From positions 1-64,000 of the forward strand of contig NZ_VOMB01000009.1 in NCBI RefSeq assembly GCF_019050325.1: DNA of 64,000 nt, in the 5' to 3' direction. The translations under genes and the position numbers were made by a program. The DNA is from [Mycobacterium] fortunisiensis (GTDB lineage Bacteria; Actinomycetota; Actinomycetes; Mycobacteriales; Mycobacteriaceae). The notes beneath the pieces are model-generated. The model saw nothing but the letters and a program-made list of their open reading frames with translations. It was not told the origin of the DNA and searched no databases. How positions within the stretch are numbered: position 1 is the first letter of the stretch; the number at the start of each line of letters is the position of its first letter. Below are positions 50,830 to 60,027 of this stretch, one piece after another.

Positions 50830-51747
50830 ATGACTGATCCCGACGTCGCCCGACCGAGCCTGCTGACGTGCTGCCAGGCGCTCGCCGGCCTGCCGCTGGG
50901 GGCGGTCCACCCGCGGCGCCCGGACAGACGATTCTTGGCGTCGCTCACCGACCATGGCCTGCCCACCGCCGGCGCCACCGTCGAGGTGATCACGCTGCCG
51001 CAACGGGAACGAATGGTGCCGACTCCGGCGATCGCCGAAGGAGTCTGGCGACCGGGCCGGACCGCCAACCTGATCAACGCGTTCGTCGTCCGTCATCCCA
51101 AGGCGACCTTCCTGGTCGACCCCGGCGTCTGTGCCGATGTCATCGCTCGCGCGGTGTCCGAGTTGCCGTGGCTGCTGCGGGTCGCGGTGACGCCGCGACA
51201 CGATGTCATCGACATCCGCCAGGCGCTTGCCCTCGCCGGGATCGCCGACGCCGACATCGACTTCGCCTTGCCCACACACCTGCACTGGGATCACGTCGCC
51301 GGGCTGCTCGACCTTCCCGGCTTGCCTGTGCACCTTCATCGCCCCGAGCACGCCTGGATGACGGGCAGACGACTCGCCCCCCACGGCGGAGTGCGTCCTG
51401 CGTTGCGCGACCGGCCGGTGACGCTCTACGACCTCGACGGCCCGCCCATCCTGACTTTCCCGCACAGCCTCGACCTATTCGGCGACCGGTCCGTGATCCT
51501 GGTCGGCCTGCCCGGACACACCCCGGCGAGCATCGGGATACTCGCCCAAACAGACTCTGGCCCAATTCTTCTCGCCGGGGACGCGGTGTGGAGCCGGATC
51601 CAGGTCGATCGGTTTCGGCAAAAGGCGACCTACCCGGGGATGCTCGCCGACGCCGAACGGGATGCGGCGTGGGAGACGCTGCACCGGCTGCACGCGGTAC
51701 GGCACCAGATCACCATCGTGCCCAGCCATGACCACGGAGGGAGATAG
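50830..51747 (+). CDS. Metallo-beta-lactamase-fold hydrolase (305 aa)
   Basis: The zinc-binding motif THLHWDH (HxHxDH) is near residues 149-154, followed by LPGHTPASIG, LLAGDAVW and PSHDHGG, supplying the other His and Asp ligands. This is the layout of the lactonase/glyoxalase II branch, which hydrolyses esters, thioesters or lactones. ATG 50830 follows GGAGG by 4 nt; the start at 50806 would add eight residues. Divergent from the XRE-cupin regulator and followed after 9 nt by an EthD-like gene, so these three probably form one small unit. Substrate unknown. Confidence 0.87.
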   Translation: MTDPDVARPSLLTCCQALAGLPLGAVHPRRPDRRFLASLTDHGLPTAGATVEVITLPQRERMVPTPAIAEGVWRPGRTANLINAFVVRHPKATFLVDPGVCADVIARAVSELPWLLRVAVTPRHDVIDIRQALALAGIADADIDFALPTHLHWDHVAGLLDLPGLPVHLHRPEHAWMTGRRLAPHGGVRPALRDRPVTLYDLDGPPILTFPHSLDLFGDRSVILVGLPGHTPASIGILAQTDSGPILLAGDAVWSRIQVDRFRQKATYPGMLADAERDAAWETLHRLHAVRHQITIVPSHDHGGR

Positions 51748-51756
51748 GTTCAGTAC

Positions 51757-52461
51757 ATGGAAAAAGTGGTGGTCATCGTGCGGGCCGCGAATGTGGACGA
51801 GCAGTGGTGCCGAGGAATCCGTGGCCCCGTGGCGAGCGCGTTGCTGGAGCTGGGCCTGCCCGGGTTGGCGGTGAACGTCCGTGACGAGCCGGTGCGCGAC
51901 TCGCTGATGACGTTGACGACGCTGGACCCGCCGGGCGCCGCGGTGATCAGCCTGTGGACCCAGCAGTACTACGGCGAGCAGATCCGGGCGGCCATTGAGT
52001 TGTTGCGGGCCGAGGCCGACGCTGTCGATGCCTATCTGGTCACCGAGTCGACGCCGATGCCGCCGCCGGACGCCGGCGCGGGCGTGCGTACACCGGGATT
52101 GGCCAATGTGGCGTTGCTGCGCCGGCCGGCCGAGCTGGATCAAGCCACCTGGCTGCATCGCTGGCACGTCGACCACACCCAGGTGGCCATCGACACCCAG
52201 GCAACGTTCGGCTACACCCAGAACGTCGTCGTCCGGCCCCTCACCCCGGAGGCCCCGGCCATCGACGGCATCGTCGAAGAACTCTTCCCCGACGGCGCGG
52301 TCTCAGACCTTCAGGTGTTCTACGGCGCGCGCGACGAGGCCGATCTGCAGGACCGGGCCACCCGGATGATCGAGAGCTGCATCAGATTCGGCGCTCACGA
52401 GAACATCGACACCGTGCCGACCAGTCGATACCTGTTCCGCAGCCCGTTCATCGGCACCTGA
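51757..52461 (+). CDS. EthD-like dimeric alpha/beta-barrel protein (234 aa)
   Basis: The C-terminal half contains LRRPAELDQATWLHRWHVDHTQVAIDTQ and FGYTQNVVVRPL, the form of the EthD domain (conserved Trp/His-rich helix then strand). The N-terminal half is less conserved and may be a second, diverged barrel unit. EthD proteins accompany P450 or ring-degrading systems but have no settled activity. It is nine nt downstream of the metallo-hydrolase, so it is cotranscribed with it. Start at ATG 51757. Confidence 0.78.
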   Translation: MEKVVVIVRAANVDEQWCRGIRGPVASALLELGLPGLAVNVRDEPVRDSLMTLTTLDPPGAAVISLWTQQYYGEQIRAAIELLRAEADAVDAYLVTESTPMPPPDAGAGVRTPGLANVALLRRPAELDQATWLHRWHVDHTQVAIDTQATFGYTQNVVVRPLTPEAPAIDGIVEELFPDGAVSDLQVFYGARDEADLQDRATRMIESCIRFGAHENIDTVPTSRYLFRSPFIGT

Positions 52462-52539
52462 TCCAACTTCGGGGGCACCGGGGGAGACTACGGGCTTTCC
52501 GGGGTTCGCCGCGACGGTCGCCGGTGTGATCGTCGAGGT

Positions 52540-52974
52540 ATGAAGGTCTTCCGGACCATCCTGGCGAAAGCCTGGCTGCCACTGGTCACCCTGTTCGTCG
52601 TCGCAGCGGGAGGCCTCGGCGTCTGGAAGGTGCACCAGATCTCCGAACCAGGACCGGTTCCCACCGTTCTCGCCGCGCAGGCGCCTGAGCAGTTCACCCC
52701 GAAGCGGCTCACCTACGAGGTGTTCGGATCGGTCGGTGACGGCGGGATGCTGAGTTACGTCGACATCGACGGGCACCCGCACCGGGTCGACCTCACCGAG
52801 CTGCCGTGGACGCACACCGAGACGACGACGCTGACCGTGGTGTCCGGCAGCATCTCGGTGCAGGTCGACGGCGGCCAGGTGGGCTGCCGGATGCTCGTGA
52901 ACGACATTGTGCGCGACGAACACTCGTCGACTCATGCCGATGCGGACGTCACCTGCCGGGTGAAGTCCGCGTGA
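52540..52974 (+). CDS. MmpS-family membrane protein (144 aa)
   Basis: An N-terminal membrane helix (about residues 12-30, WLPLVTLFVVAAGGLGVW) is followed by a periplasmic beta domain ending in CRMLVNDIVRDEHSSTHADADVTC, with two cysteines. These are the features of mycobacterial MmpS, the small partner of MmpL exporters. It starts at ATG 52540 and overlaps the MmpL start (GTGA at 52971). The pair would move a lipid or siderophore-like molecule across the envelope. Confidence 0.9.
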   Translation: MKVFRTILAKAWLPLVTLFVVAAGGLGVWKVHQISEPGPVPTVLAAQAPEQFTPKRLTYEVFGSVGDGGMLSYVDIDGHPHRVDLTELPWTHTETTTLTVVSGSISVQVDGGQVGCRMLVNDIVRDEHSSTHADADVTCRVKSA

Positions 52975-55808
52975 GCGGGCATCGGGCCGGCCGGCCGCTC
53001 ATCGCGCGGGCCGTGCGGGTTCTGGCCGTGCCGATCATCGTCTTCTGGGCGCTGGTGGCCATCGGCACCAACACCTTCATCCCTCAGGTCGAACGGGTCG
53101 CCGAGGAACTCGCGGGGTCGATGATCCCCAGCTACGCACCGTCACAGGTGGCGATGCTGCGCATCGGCGAGAAGTTCCAGGAGTCGACGTCGACCAGCCT
53201 CACCATGCTGGTGCTGGAGGCCGACCGGCCGCTCGACGCCGGCGACCACCGGTTCTACGACGATCTGATGCAGCGGCTCAAGCAGGACACCGAACACGTC
53301 CAGTACGTGATGGACCTGTGGGGCAGACCCATCACCGCGGCGGGCGCCCAAAGTGTCGACGGCAAAGCGACTTTCGTCCTGTTGCGGCTGGCCGGCAACA
53401 TCGGCCAGCTCCAGGCGAACGAGTCGGTCGACGCCGTGCGCACCATCATCGCCGACCACACCCCGCCGGCGGGCCTCAAGGTGTACGTCAGCGGCGCGGC
53501 ACCGCTGGCATCGGACACCCTGGCGATCGCCAACTCCAGCCTCAACAACATCACGATCCTGACCATCATCCTCATCGTGATCATGCTGCTGGTGGTCTAC
53601 CGCTCGGTGTCCAACCTGCTGGTGCCATTGGTCAGCGTGCTGATCGAGATGCTCGTCGCCAAGGGCGTCATCGCCACCCTGGGGCACTTCGGTGTCATCG
53701 GTCTGTCGTCGTTCGCGGTGAACATCGTCGTGGCGCTGACCTTGGGAGCCGGAACCGATTACGGCATCTTTCTGATCGGCCGCTATCAGGAGGCGCGCCA
53801 AGCCGGTGAAAGCCGAGAAGACGCGTACTACACCGCCTATCGCAGCGTCGCTCCTGTCATCATCGGCTCCGGATTGACCATCGCCGGAGCCTGCTACTGC
53901 CTGAGCCTGGCGCGACTGGACTACTTCCACACCATGGGGCCCGCGGTCGCGATCAGCATGCTGTTCACCATCACCGCCGCGCTGACCCTTGCACCGTCGT
54001 TGCTCACCTTGGGCAGCCTGTTCGGTCTCTTCGACCCGAAGCGGATTACCAAGGGCCACCTGTACCGGCGGATCGGGACGAGCGTGGTGCGTTGGCCCAA
54101 GCCGGTTTTCGTCGCCGCCACCGCCGTGGTGTTGCTCGGAGCAGTCTTTGTGCCCACCTACCGGGTCAGCTATGACGACCGCGCGTACCAGCCTGCTGAT
54201 GCGTCGGCCAATCTCGGCTTTGCCGCCGCCGACCGGCATTTCTCACAGAGCAAGCTGTTCAGCGAGATGTTGATGATCGAAACCGACCACGACATGCGCA
54301 ACTCGGCCGATTTCATCTCGCTGGACCGCGTCGCCAAAAGCCTGATCCGGCTTCCCGGTGTCGCCATGGTGCAGAGCATCACCCGACCGCTGGGACGCCC
54401 GCTGGAACACGCCACGATTCCCTACCTGTTCACCGCCCAGGGCAGCGGAAGTGGTCAGCAGTTGCCGTTCAGCGAGCAGCAGAATGAGAACGCCGACAAG
54501 CAGGCCGAGATCCAGGAGCAGTCGGTCGAGGTGCTGCAGCAGGTCATCGGCCTCACCCAACAGCTTTCCGACGAACTACATTCGACGGTGTTGACGTTGG
54601 AGAACCTCGAACAGGTCACCGACGACATGAACGCCGGCATCTCCGATCTCGACGACTTCCTGCGGCCGTTGAAGAACTATTTCTACTGGGAGCCACACTG
54701 TTTCGACATCCCGGCGTGCTGGGCGATGCGCTCGCTGTTCGATGCGCTCGACGGAATCGACAGCCTCGACGCCGAGATCGCCGACGCCGTAACCTCGTTC
54801 GAGGCCATCGACCGGCTGATGCCGCAGATGATCTCGCAATTGGAGCGGATGATGGCCGACAGCCGTGCGCTGCTGGGCGTCGTCACCAACAACTACGGGC
54901 CGGGCCACCTGCAGACCACCCAGACCGATCAGACGTATGACGACCTGATCGACGTGGGCAACGACTTCGACCGATCCCGCAACGACGACTTCTTCTACCT
55001 GCCCAGAGAGGCGTTCGACAACGAGGACGTCAGGACCGGCATGGAACTGATGATGTCGCCCGACGGCAAGGCCGCCCGCTTCATCGTCACGCACGACGGC
55101 AACGCCATGGGACCGGAAGGCATCGAGCACGTCGAACAGTTCCCGGACGCGATCAAGGCGGCGCTCAAGGAGACCTCGTTGGCCGGCGCCCGGATCTACA
55201 TCGGCGGGGCCGGTTCGAACAACAATGACATCGCGACCTACGCCGCATCGGATCTGCTCATCGTGGCCATCGCCGCGTTCGTGCTGATCTTCCTGATCAT
55301 GCTGTATCTGACCCGAAGTCTGGTGGCGGCGTTGGTCATTCCGGGGACGGTGGCGTTCTCGTATGCCGGCGCCTTCGGGCTTTCGGTGCTGGTATGGCAG
55401 CACCTGATCGGGCTGCACCTGCACTGGTTGGTGCTGCCGCTGACATTCATCATCCTGGTGGCGGTCGGTTCCGACTACAACCTGTTGTTGATCGCGCGGG
55501 TGAAGGAGGAGACGGCCGCCGGGCTGAACACCGGGCTCATCCGCGCACTCGGCAGCACCGGCGGGGTGGTGACCTCGGCGGGTCTGGTGTTCGCATTCAC
55601 CATGCTGGCCATGTTGATCAGTGATCTGCGCACCATCGGTCAGCTGGGTTCCACGGTGAGTATCGGGCTGCTGCTCGACACGCTGATCGTGCGCTCGTTC
55701 ATCGTGCCGTGCCTGTTGCGCTTCGGCGGCCCCTGGTTCTGGTGGCCCACATTCGTCCGGCAGCGTCCGCTGCGACAGCATCGACCGACGAGCACAGGGG
55801 CGCGATGA
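52971..55808 (+). CDS. MmpL-family RND transporter (945 aa)
   Basis: This is a mycobacterial MmpL protein with twelve expected helices. TM1 is near residue 15, a large periplasmic loop follows, and the TM4-region GAGTDYGIFLIGRY carries the proton-relay Asp-Tyr pair; the second half has VGSDYNLLLIARVKEE with the matching Asp-Tyr. A second large loop (about 450-720) holds a coiled-coil-like EQQNENADKQAEIQEQ stretch. GTG 52971 overlaps the MmpS stop. Length and motifs are those of functional MmpL proteins; cargo unknown. Followed by a small membrane protein in ATGA overlap. Confidence 0.92.
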   Translation: MSGHRAGRPLIARAVRVLAVPIIVFWALVAIGTNTFIPQVERVAEELAGSMIPSYAPSQVAMLRIGEKFQESTSTSLTMLVLEADRPLDAGDHRFYDDLMQRLKQDTEHVQYVMDLWGRPITAAGAQSVDGKATFVLLRLAGNIGQLQANESVDAVRTIIADHTPPAGLKVYVSGAAPLASDTLAIANSSLNNITILTIILIVIMLLVVYRSVSNLLVPLVSVLIEMLVAKGVIATLGHFGVIGLSSFAVNIVVALTLGAGTDYGIFLIGRYQEARQAGESREDAYYTAYRSVAPVIIGSGLTIAGACYCLSLARLDYFHTMGPAVAISMLFTITAALTLAPSLLTLGSLFGLFDPKRITKGHLYRRIGTSVVRWPKPVFVAATAVVLLGAVFVPTYRVSYDDRAYQPADASANLGFAAADRHFSQSKLFSEMLMIETDHDMRNSADFISLDRVAKSLIRLPGVAMVQSITRPLGRPLEHATIPYLFTAQGSGSGQQLPFSEQQNENADKQAEIQEQSVEVLQQVIGLTQQLSDELHSTVLTLENLEQVTDDMNAGISDLDDFLRPLKNYFYWEPHCFDIPACWAMRSLFDALDGIDSLDAEIADAVTSFEAIDRLMPQMISQLERMMADSRALLGVVTNNYGPGHLQTTQTDQTYDDLIDVGNDFDRSRNDDFFYLPREAFDNEDVRTGMELMMSPDGKAARFIVTHDGNAMGPEGIEHVEQFPDAIKAALKETSLAGARIYIGGAGSNNNDIATYAASDLLIVAIAAFVLIFLIMLYLTRSLVAALVIPGTVAFSYAGAFGLSVLVWQHLIGLHLHWLVLPLTFIILVAVGSDYNLLLIARVKEETAAGLNTGLIRALGSTGGVVTSAGLVFAFTMLAMLISDLRTIGQLGSTVSIGLLLDTLIVRSFIVPCLLRFGGPWFWWPTFVRQRPLRQHRPTSTGAR

Positions 55809-56242
55809 CGACCACCAGCCTGTTCGGCATCCTCGCGATCATCTCTTTCGTCCTGATCTGGGTTTTCGCCACGCTCGCTTTCGTCTTCACCCGGCGGATG
55901 CGGGCCCGTTCGCACGTCACCACCGCGCTGGCCGTCGGCACCCTGCCGGCAACGCTGCGCAAGGTCCGCGACCGCGACGTGCTCACCGACGACGAACTGC
56001 GTCTGGCGAGGGAGGTGCTCGCGGATCGCGGCAGCGTGCTGGCCTTGGCGGTGCCCGCCACCTTGTTCTGCCTCGGATGCTTCTACGTGTTCGGCAGTCT
56101 CGAGCAGTTGCACGGCCATCCTCCGTCGGAGCGCACGTTTCTCGGCGTCATCCCGATGCTCACGTCCACCAACATGGCCGTCCAGGTGCTCAGGAGCGCG
56201 CGGCTGAAACGGCGGGTCAAGTTCACCGGAGCGCGGCGATGA
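55805..56242 (+). CDS. Small membrane protein downstream of MmpL (145 aa)
   Basis: Three hydrophobic segments (about residues 5-28, 80-97 and 110-128) flank a basic, helical middle (RRMRARSHVTTALAVGTLPATLRKVRDRD). No family is recognised. The ATG overlaps the MmpL stop (ATGA), so it is part of the MmpS-MmpL operon and may be an accessory of the transporter. Its 3' end overlaps that of the convergent oxidoreductase gene by 20 nt (56223-56242). Confidence 0.65.
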   Translation: MTTTSLFGILAIISFVLIWVFATLAFVFTRRMRARSHVTTALAVGTLPATLRKVRDRDVLTDDELRLAREVLADRGSVLALAVPATLFCLGCFYVFGSLEQLHGHPPSERTFLGVIPMLTSTNMAVQVLRSARLKRRVKFTGARR

Positions 56243-57047
56243 CCTTCCCGAACGCCTCGATGTGGTTGAACTGCACGATGAAGTAGCTGACCCCGTAGGT
56301 CTCGCGCAGCCCGCGTAGCCGCTCGGCGATCACGTCGACCGACCCGGACAACACCCCGGGGTGCTTCAGGAGTTGCTCGTCGCTGAGGCCGGGCAGGTAA
56401 TGCCGCGGCATCTTGAGATTGGGCGCTTCGCTGCCCGGCGCGGGCATCGCGGTGATGGCGATGTTGAGTTCGAGGTGGCCGAAGCGATCGCCGGCGGCGT
56501 TGCGCAGGAAGTCAATTCGCTCCGCGAGCGGGTCGCGGTCACCGGCGGCGACGCCTTCGCCGCCGGTGAGGCCGACGATATTGGCGTGCTCGGCGGCCAC
56601 CGTCAACAGCCGATCGCCGTTGCCCGCGATCAGGATCGGGATGTCGGGGGTGTGCTCGCGCAGGTATTCGGTGGTGTGGCGCAGGTAGTCGATGCGGTTG
56701 CGCGCGCTGGGGAAGGGCAGTTCGGCGGCCTCGAACTCCTCGCGCACGTAGCCCGCGCCGAGGCCGAGGTCGAACCGTCCGCCGGACAGGTCGCGCAGGG
56801 TCTCGGCGTCGCGCGCCAGCAGGGCCGGTTTGTAGAAGCCGGCGTTGAGCACGAACGTCCCGACGCGCAAGGTACTGGTCGCCGCGGCGACGGCGGCCAG
56901 GGTGGGGAAAGGGGCCGGCGCACCGAGATGGTCGGGAATGTGCAGCACGTCGAAGCCGAGGTCTTCGGCGCGACGCGCCGCATCGGAGATCTGGGATTGG
57001 GATTCAGCGGTACGCAGGCTGACCCCGAAGCGGAAATCGTTGGGCAT
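56223..57047 (-). CDS. Luciferase-fold oxidoreductase, probable F420-dependent (274 aa)
   Basis: A TIM-barrel LLM protein: FRFGVSLRTAESQSQ, LGFDVLHIPDHLGAPAPF, RVGTFVLNAGFYKPALLARD, then GRFDLGLGAGYVREEFEAA and PILIAGNGDRLL. These fit the F420-dependent TIGR03621-like group rather than FMN monooxygenases. ATG 57047 is chosen; a TTG three bases further out adds one residue. It overlaps the convergent small membrane gene by 20 nt and lies 18 nt after the mntH coding region on the minus strand. Reaction unknown. Confidence 0.85.
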   Translation of the reverse strand: MPNDFRFGVSLRTAESQSQISDAARRAEDLGFDVLHIPDHLGAPAPFPTLAAVAAATSTLRVGTFVLNAGFYKPALLARDAETLRDLSGGRFDLGLGAGYVREEFEAAELPFPSARNRIDYLRHTTEYLREHTPDIPILIAGNGDRLLTVAAEHANIVGLTGGEGVAAGDRDPLAERIDFLRNAAGDRFGHLELNIAITAMPAPGSEAPNLKMPRHYLPGLSDEQLLKHPGVLSGSVDVIAERLRGLRETYGVSYFIVQFNHIEAFGKVIAALR

Positions 57048-57064
57048 CAACCGATGCTAGTCAC

Positions 57065-58300
57065 TCAACCGGTGACGGTCAGATAGATCAGCACGACGTT
57101 GAGCACGCTGATCAGCCCGGCCACACACCAACCGAGTGCGGTGGTCACCCGATGGTTGACGTCCCCGCCCATGAGGGCGGCGTTGGCGGTCAGTCGGACC
57201 AGGGGAATGAGGGCCAGCGGGATGCCGAAGGACAGCACGACCTGGGAGAGCACCAGGGCTCGGCTGGGGTCGACGCCGAGGGCCAGGACGACCAGGGCCG
57301 GAATCAGGGTGACGACCCGACGCAACAGCAGCGGGTAGCTGCGCTTCAGCAGCCCCTGCATGATCATCGCGCCGGCGTAGGCGCCGACCGAGGTGGATGC
57401 CAGCCCGGAGGCCAACAGCCCGATGGCGAACAACAGGGCAACCGTCGGGCCGAGGGTGTCGCGCACCGCGGCATGCGCGCCTTCGATGGAGTCGGTGTTG
57501 TCGCGGCCCTGCAGGTTGGTGGCCGCGACCAGCAGCATGGCCAGGTTCACCGCGCCGGCCACCAGCATCGCCAGCCCGACGTCGTATCGGGTGACGCGCA
57601 GCAACAGCCGCCGCCGGGCGCCCGGCTCGGGGTGGCCGTGCCGGTCCCGAGCCAGGCCGGAATGCAGGTACACGGCGTGGGGCATCACGGTGGCGCCGAG
57701 CATCGCCGCGGCCAGCAACAGGCTTTCGGCGCCGTCGAATCGGGGGATCAGTCCCGCGGCGACCTCGGCGGCCGGGGGCGGCTCGACGAACAAACTGGTC
57801 AGGAAACCGATCGCGATGACCAGCAGCAGCCCGGTGATCACCCGTTCGAAAACCCGCTGGCCCCGGCGGTTCTGCAGACTCAGCAGCAGCAGGGACACCA
57901 CTCCGGTGATCGCCCCGCCCAGCAGCAGGGGTAGATCGAACAGCAGGTGCAGGGCGATCGCGCCGCCCACCACTTCGGCGAGATCGGTTGCCACCGCCAC
58001 CAATTCGGCCTGCAGCCAGTAAGCGATCCGGGTCGGGGTGCTGGTGTGGTCGGCGACCACCTCGGGTAGTGAGCGGCCGGTGACCAACCCGAGCTTGGCC
58101 GAGAGGTACTGCACCAGCCCGGCCATCACGTTGGCCACCACGATCACCCAGACCAGGAGGTAGCCGAACTGGGCGCCGGCGCTGACGTTGGCGGCCACAT
58201 TGCCCGGGTCGACGTAGGCGATCGCGGCAACGAAGGCCGGCCCGAGCAGCAGCCAACTCGGCGTCACCCGCGCCCTGGTGTCCTCCAACAACTGCCCCAA
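57065..58300 (-). CDS. mntH: Nramp-family Mn2+/Fe2+ transporter MntH
   Basis: This 411-residue protein with eleven or so helices closely matches mycobacterial MntH (Rv0924c-like). The TM1 motif DPGN at residues 31-34 and the TM6 motif MPHAVYLHSGL near 204 supply the metal-binding residues. It imports divalent metals with protons. TTG 58300 is the start that keeps the conserved N-terminus before AFVAAIAYVDPGN; GTG 58264 is less likely. The box TTAGGCTAGCC at 58330-58340, 30 nt upstream, resembles mycobacterial IdeR/MntR-family sites and fits metal-dependent repression. Neighbours are like the M. tuberculosis Rv0924c-Rv0927c region. Confidence 0.93.
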   Translation of the reverse strand: MGQLLEDTRARVTPSWLLLGPAFVAAIAYVDPGNVAANVSAGAQFGYLLVWVIVVANVMAGLVQYLSAKLGLVTGRSLPEVVADHTSTPTRIAYWLQAELVAVATDLAEVVGGAIALHLLFDLPLLLGGAITGVVSLLLLSLQNRRGQRVFERVITGLLLVIAIGFLTSLFVEPPPAAEVAAGLIPRFDGAESLLLAAAMLGATVMPHAVYLHSGLARDRHGHPEPGARRRLLLRVTRYDVGLAMLVAGAVNLAMLLVAATNLQGRDNTDSIEGAHAAVRDTLGPTVALLFAIGLLASGLASTSVGAYAGAMIMQGLLKRSYPLLLRRVVTLIPALVVLALGVDPSRALVLSQVVLSFGIPLALIPLVRLTANAALMGGDVNHRVTTALGWCVAGLISVLNVVLIYLTVTG

Positions 58301-58329
58301 CTCTCCATCCGGTTAAGCGAATAGAAAAG

Positions 58330-58340
58330 TTAGGCTAGCC
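58330..58340. promoter_or_regulatory. Metalloregulator (IdeR/MntR-like) box before mntH
   Basis: TTAGGCTAGCC, preceded by AAAAG and followed by GAAA, resembles the core of mycobacterial IdeR boxes (TTAGGCTAACC-like). Its place 30 nt upstream of the MntH start supports a role in metal-dependent control. Confidence 0.5.
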
Positions 58341-58357
58341 GAAACCTCTCGGCTGAG

Positions 58358-58645
58358 CTACTGCCGACGGGGGTGGCGTCCGCCACCACCGTCATGGTCG
58401 CGCCCACCGATGTCGATGGCGATGCCCGGGATGTTGTCGTAACACAGCGCGGCGTAGGCCGGATCGCAGCCGTACGGCAGGTACGGACCACGTTGGGTGG
58501 GGGTGGCGTTGATCTGCACATTGCCCGGGTTCGAGCACCGGGTCGCGCCACCGACGTCCGTGCACTGCGGATCCGCCGCGGCCGCCGGTGCGCAGGCCAA
58601 AGCCCACGCGCCGGCCAGCACGACCGCGCCGGTGGCGAGCTTCAC
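58358..58645 (-). CDS. Small secreted protein (95 aa), paralogue of the upstream gene
   Basis: A signal peptide (VKLATGAVVLAGAWALACAP then AAA) is followed by a short mature part with CTDVGGATRCSNPGNVQINATP, PYGCDPAYAALCYDNIPG and a His/Arg-rich tail. Four cysteines may form two disulfides. The SNPGNVQINATP segment matches ESPGNVQIDATPP in the gene at 58651, so the two are tandem paralogues. GTG 58645 is chosen because it opens the signal peptide and lies 5 nt after the upstream stop; the longer frame overlaps that gene. Function unknown. Confidence 0.72.
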   Translation of the reverse strand: MKLATGAVVLAGAWALACAPAAAADPQCTDVGGATRCSNPGNVQINATPTQRGPYLPYGCDPAYAALCYDNIPGIAIDIGGRDHDGGGGRHPRRQ

Positions 58646-58650
58646 CGTGA

Positions 58651-58917
58651 TCAGAGGACGAAGAATTCGTCGTCCCACGGGAACATGCCGTAACCGGGCT
58701 GCGGCGGCGTGGCGTCGATCTGGACATTGCCCGGCGACTCGCATTCGGTGGTCTGCCCGCCTTCGACGGAACTGCCGCCGGTCACCTGGCACTGCGGCAG
58801 CAGGCGTGGCTCGGTCGGGGCACTGGGCTCTGCCGCCGCCAGCGGGGCCAGGGCGATCGCGGCCGAGGCGCCACCGACCATGAGGCAGCCGGCAAGGGTG
58901 GTGAGGCGAAGTTTCAT
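58651..58917 (-). CDS. Small secreted protein (88 aa)
   Basis: An N-terminal signal peptide (about 29 residues, MKLRLTTLAGCLMVGGASA..) is followed by a Pro-rich linker, CQVTGGSSVEGGQTTECESPGNVQIDATPPQ and an acidic/aromatic end (FPWDDEFFVL). Two cysteines flank the GG-rich loop. It matches the downstream neighbour in the CxxPGNVQI segment. Such small mycobacterial exported proteins are of unknown function; a role at the cell surface is likely from the signal alone. It starts at ATG 58917, 25 nt after the dehydrogenase gene. Confidence 0.75.
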   Translation of the reverse strand: MKLRLTTLAGCLMVGGASAAIALAPLAAAEPSAPTEPRLLPQCQVTGGSSVEGGQTTECESPGNVQIDATPPQPGYGMFPWDDEFFVL

Positions 58918-58942
58918 GACGACGATCCTTCCCGCGATGCGT

Positions 58943-60019
58943 TCACCCGGCAGCGTACAGACCTCGGCCGGTGATCAATGGTAGATCGAGCGTGGTCACG
59001 ATACCCGGCTTGGCGTCCACCACCGCTCCGATGGCGTTGACCACCCGCGCCGCCGTCGCCACCAGGCCCGCATGGTTGTGATCGCCGTTCGGACTGCTCA
59101 GGCGCAGATCCAGCGTGTAGCACGGTTCGCCGGTCACCACGACGCGATAGGAGCCGCCCTCCTGCGCCGGCTGCGGCCAGTCGGGACACAGGTCGTCGCG
59201 CAACCGGGTCACGTGTTCGAGCACCACGACCGGCCTGCCGTCACGCATGCCACGCACCTCGAACCGCAGCGCCGCAGCACTGCCCGCGGGGATGTGACCG
59301 GCTGCGATGTCGAAGTCCTCCGGCGCCGGCACCCGCGTGTGTTCCTCTGTCACCTCGTCGAGTTCGATGCCCAGACCGGCGGCCAGCTGGCGCACCACCG
59401 ACCCCCAGGCCAGGCTCAGCACGCCGGGCTGCAGCAGCATCGGGGTCTCGTCGAGCGGCTTGCCGAAGCCCATCACATCGAACATCACCGCCGCGCTGTC
59501 ATAGGTCGCGTAGTCGACGATCTCCATGCACCGGATCTGCTCGATGCTCTGGCACGCACCGGCAAGGGCAAGGGGCAGAAGGTCATTGGCGAAACCGGGG
59601 TCGATGCCGTTGACGAAGAGGGTGGCACCGCCGGTGGCGGCCGCGGTCTCGATCGGCTCGATCAGCTCGGCCGGCAGCACCTGCCACGGGTACTGCAGGA
59701 ACACCGCGGAGCTGGCCACCACGTTGATCCCGGCGGCCAGGATGCGCCGGTAATCCTCCAGAGCCTCGGGCAGCCGGTTGTCGGCCAGCGCGGTGTAGAC
59801 CACGCAGTCCGGTTTGTCGGCCAGGATCGCGTCGAGATCGTCGGTGGCCCGGATCCCCGTCGAAACGTCAAGCCCGGCAAGCTCTCCGGCGTCCTTGCCG
59901 GCCTTGGCCGACGAGGACACCCACACGCCGGTGAGGTCGTAATCCGGATTGGTGATGAGCTGCGCCAGCGCGTGCTTGCCGACGTTTCCGGTGCCGATGG
60001 CGGCTACGCGAATGGTCAC
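58943..60019 (-). CDS. DapB-like dehydrogenase, resembles M. tuberculosis Rv0926c (358 aa)
   Basis: An N-terminal Rossmann motif (IGTGNVGKHA at about residues 8-17) is followed by a C-terminal domain with GIDPGFANDLLPLAL and a long beta-rich end. This is the dihydrodipicolinate-reductase-like/diaminopentanoate-dehydrogenase-like family; the exact substrate is unknown. The length, 358 residues, equals that of Rv0926c as I recall it, and the SDR next to it matches Rv0927c. GTG 60019 has a strong ribosome site (GAGGAGAACC). The much longer frame running to 60889 reads through the SDR in a wrong frame and is rejected. Confidence 0.85.
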   Translation of the reverse strand: MTIRVAAIGTGNVGKHALAQLITNPDYDLTGVWVSSSAKAGKDAGELAGLDVSTGIRATDDLDAILADKPDCVVYTALADNRLPEALEDYRRILAAGINVVASSAVFLQYPWQVLPAELIEPIETAAATGGATLFVNGIDPGFANDLLPLALAGACQSIEQIRCMEIVDYATYDSAAVMFDVMGFGKPLDETPMLLQPGVLSLAWGSVVRQLAAGLGIELDEVTEEHTRVPAPEDFDIAAGHIPAGSAAALRFEVRGMRDGRPVVVLEHVTRLRDDLCPDWPQPAQEGGSYRVVVTGEPCYTLDLRLSSPNGDHNHAGLVATAARVVNAIGAVVDAKPGIVTTLDLPLITGRGLYAAG

Positions 60020-60027
60020 GGTTCTCC

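Noticed and set aside
52806..55808. Longer MmpL start at 52806
   Set aside because: It would overlap most of MmpS; GTG 52971 in GTGA overlap begins just before the first membrane helix.
57057..58256. A 399-codon minus-strand frame overlapping mntH
   Set aside because: Arg/Gly-rich shadow in another frame of the clear MntH gene.
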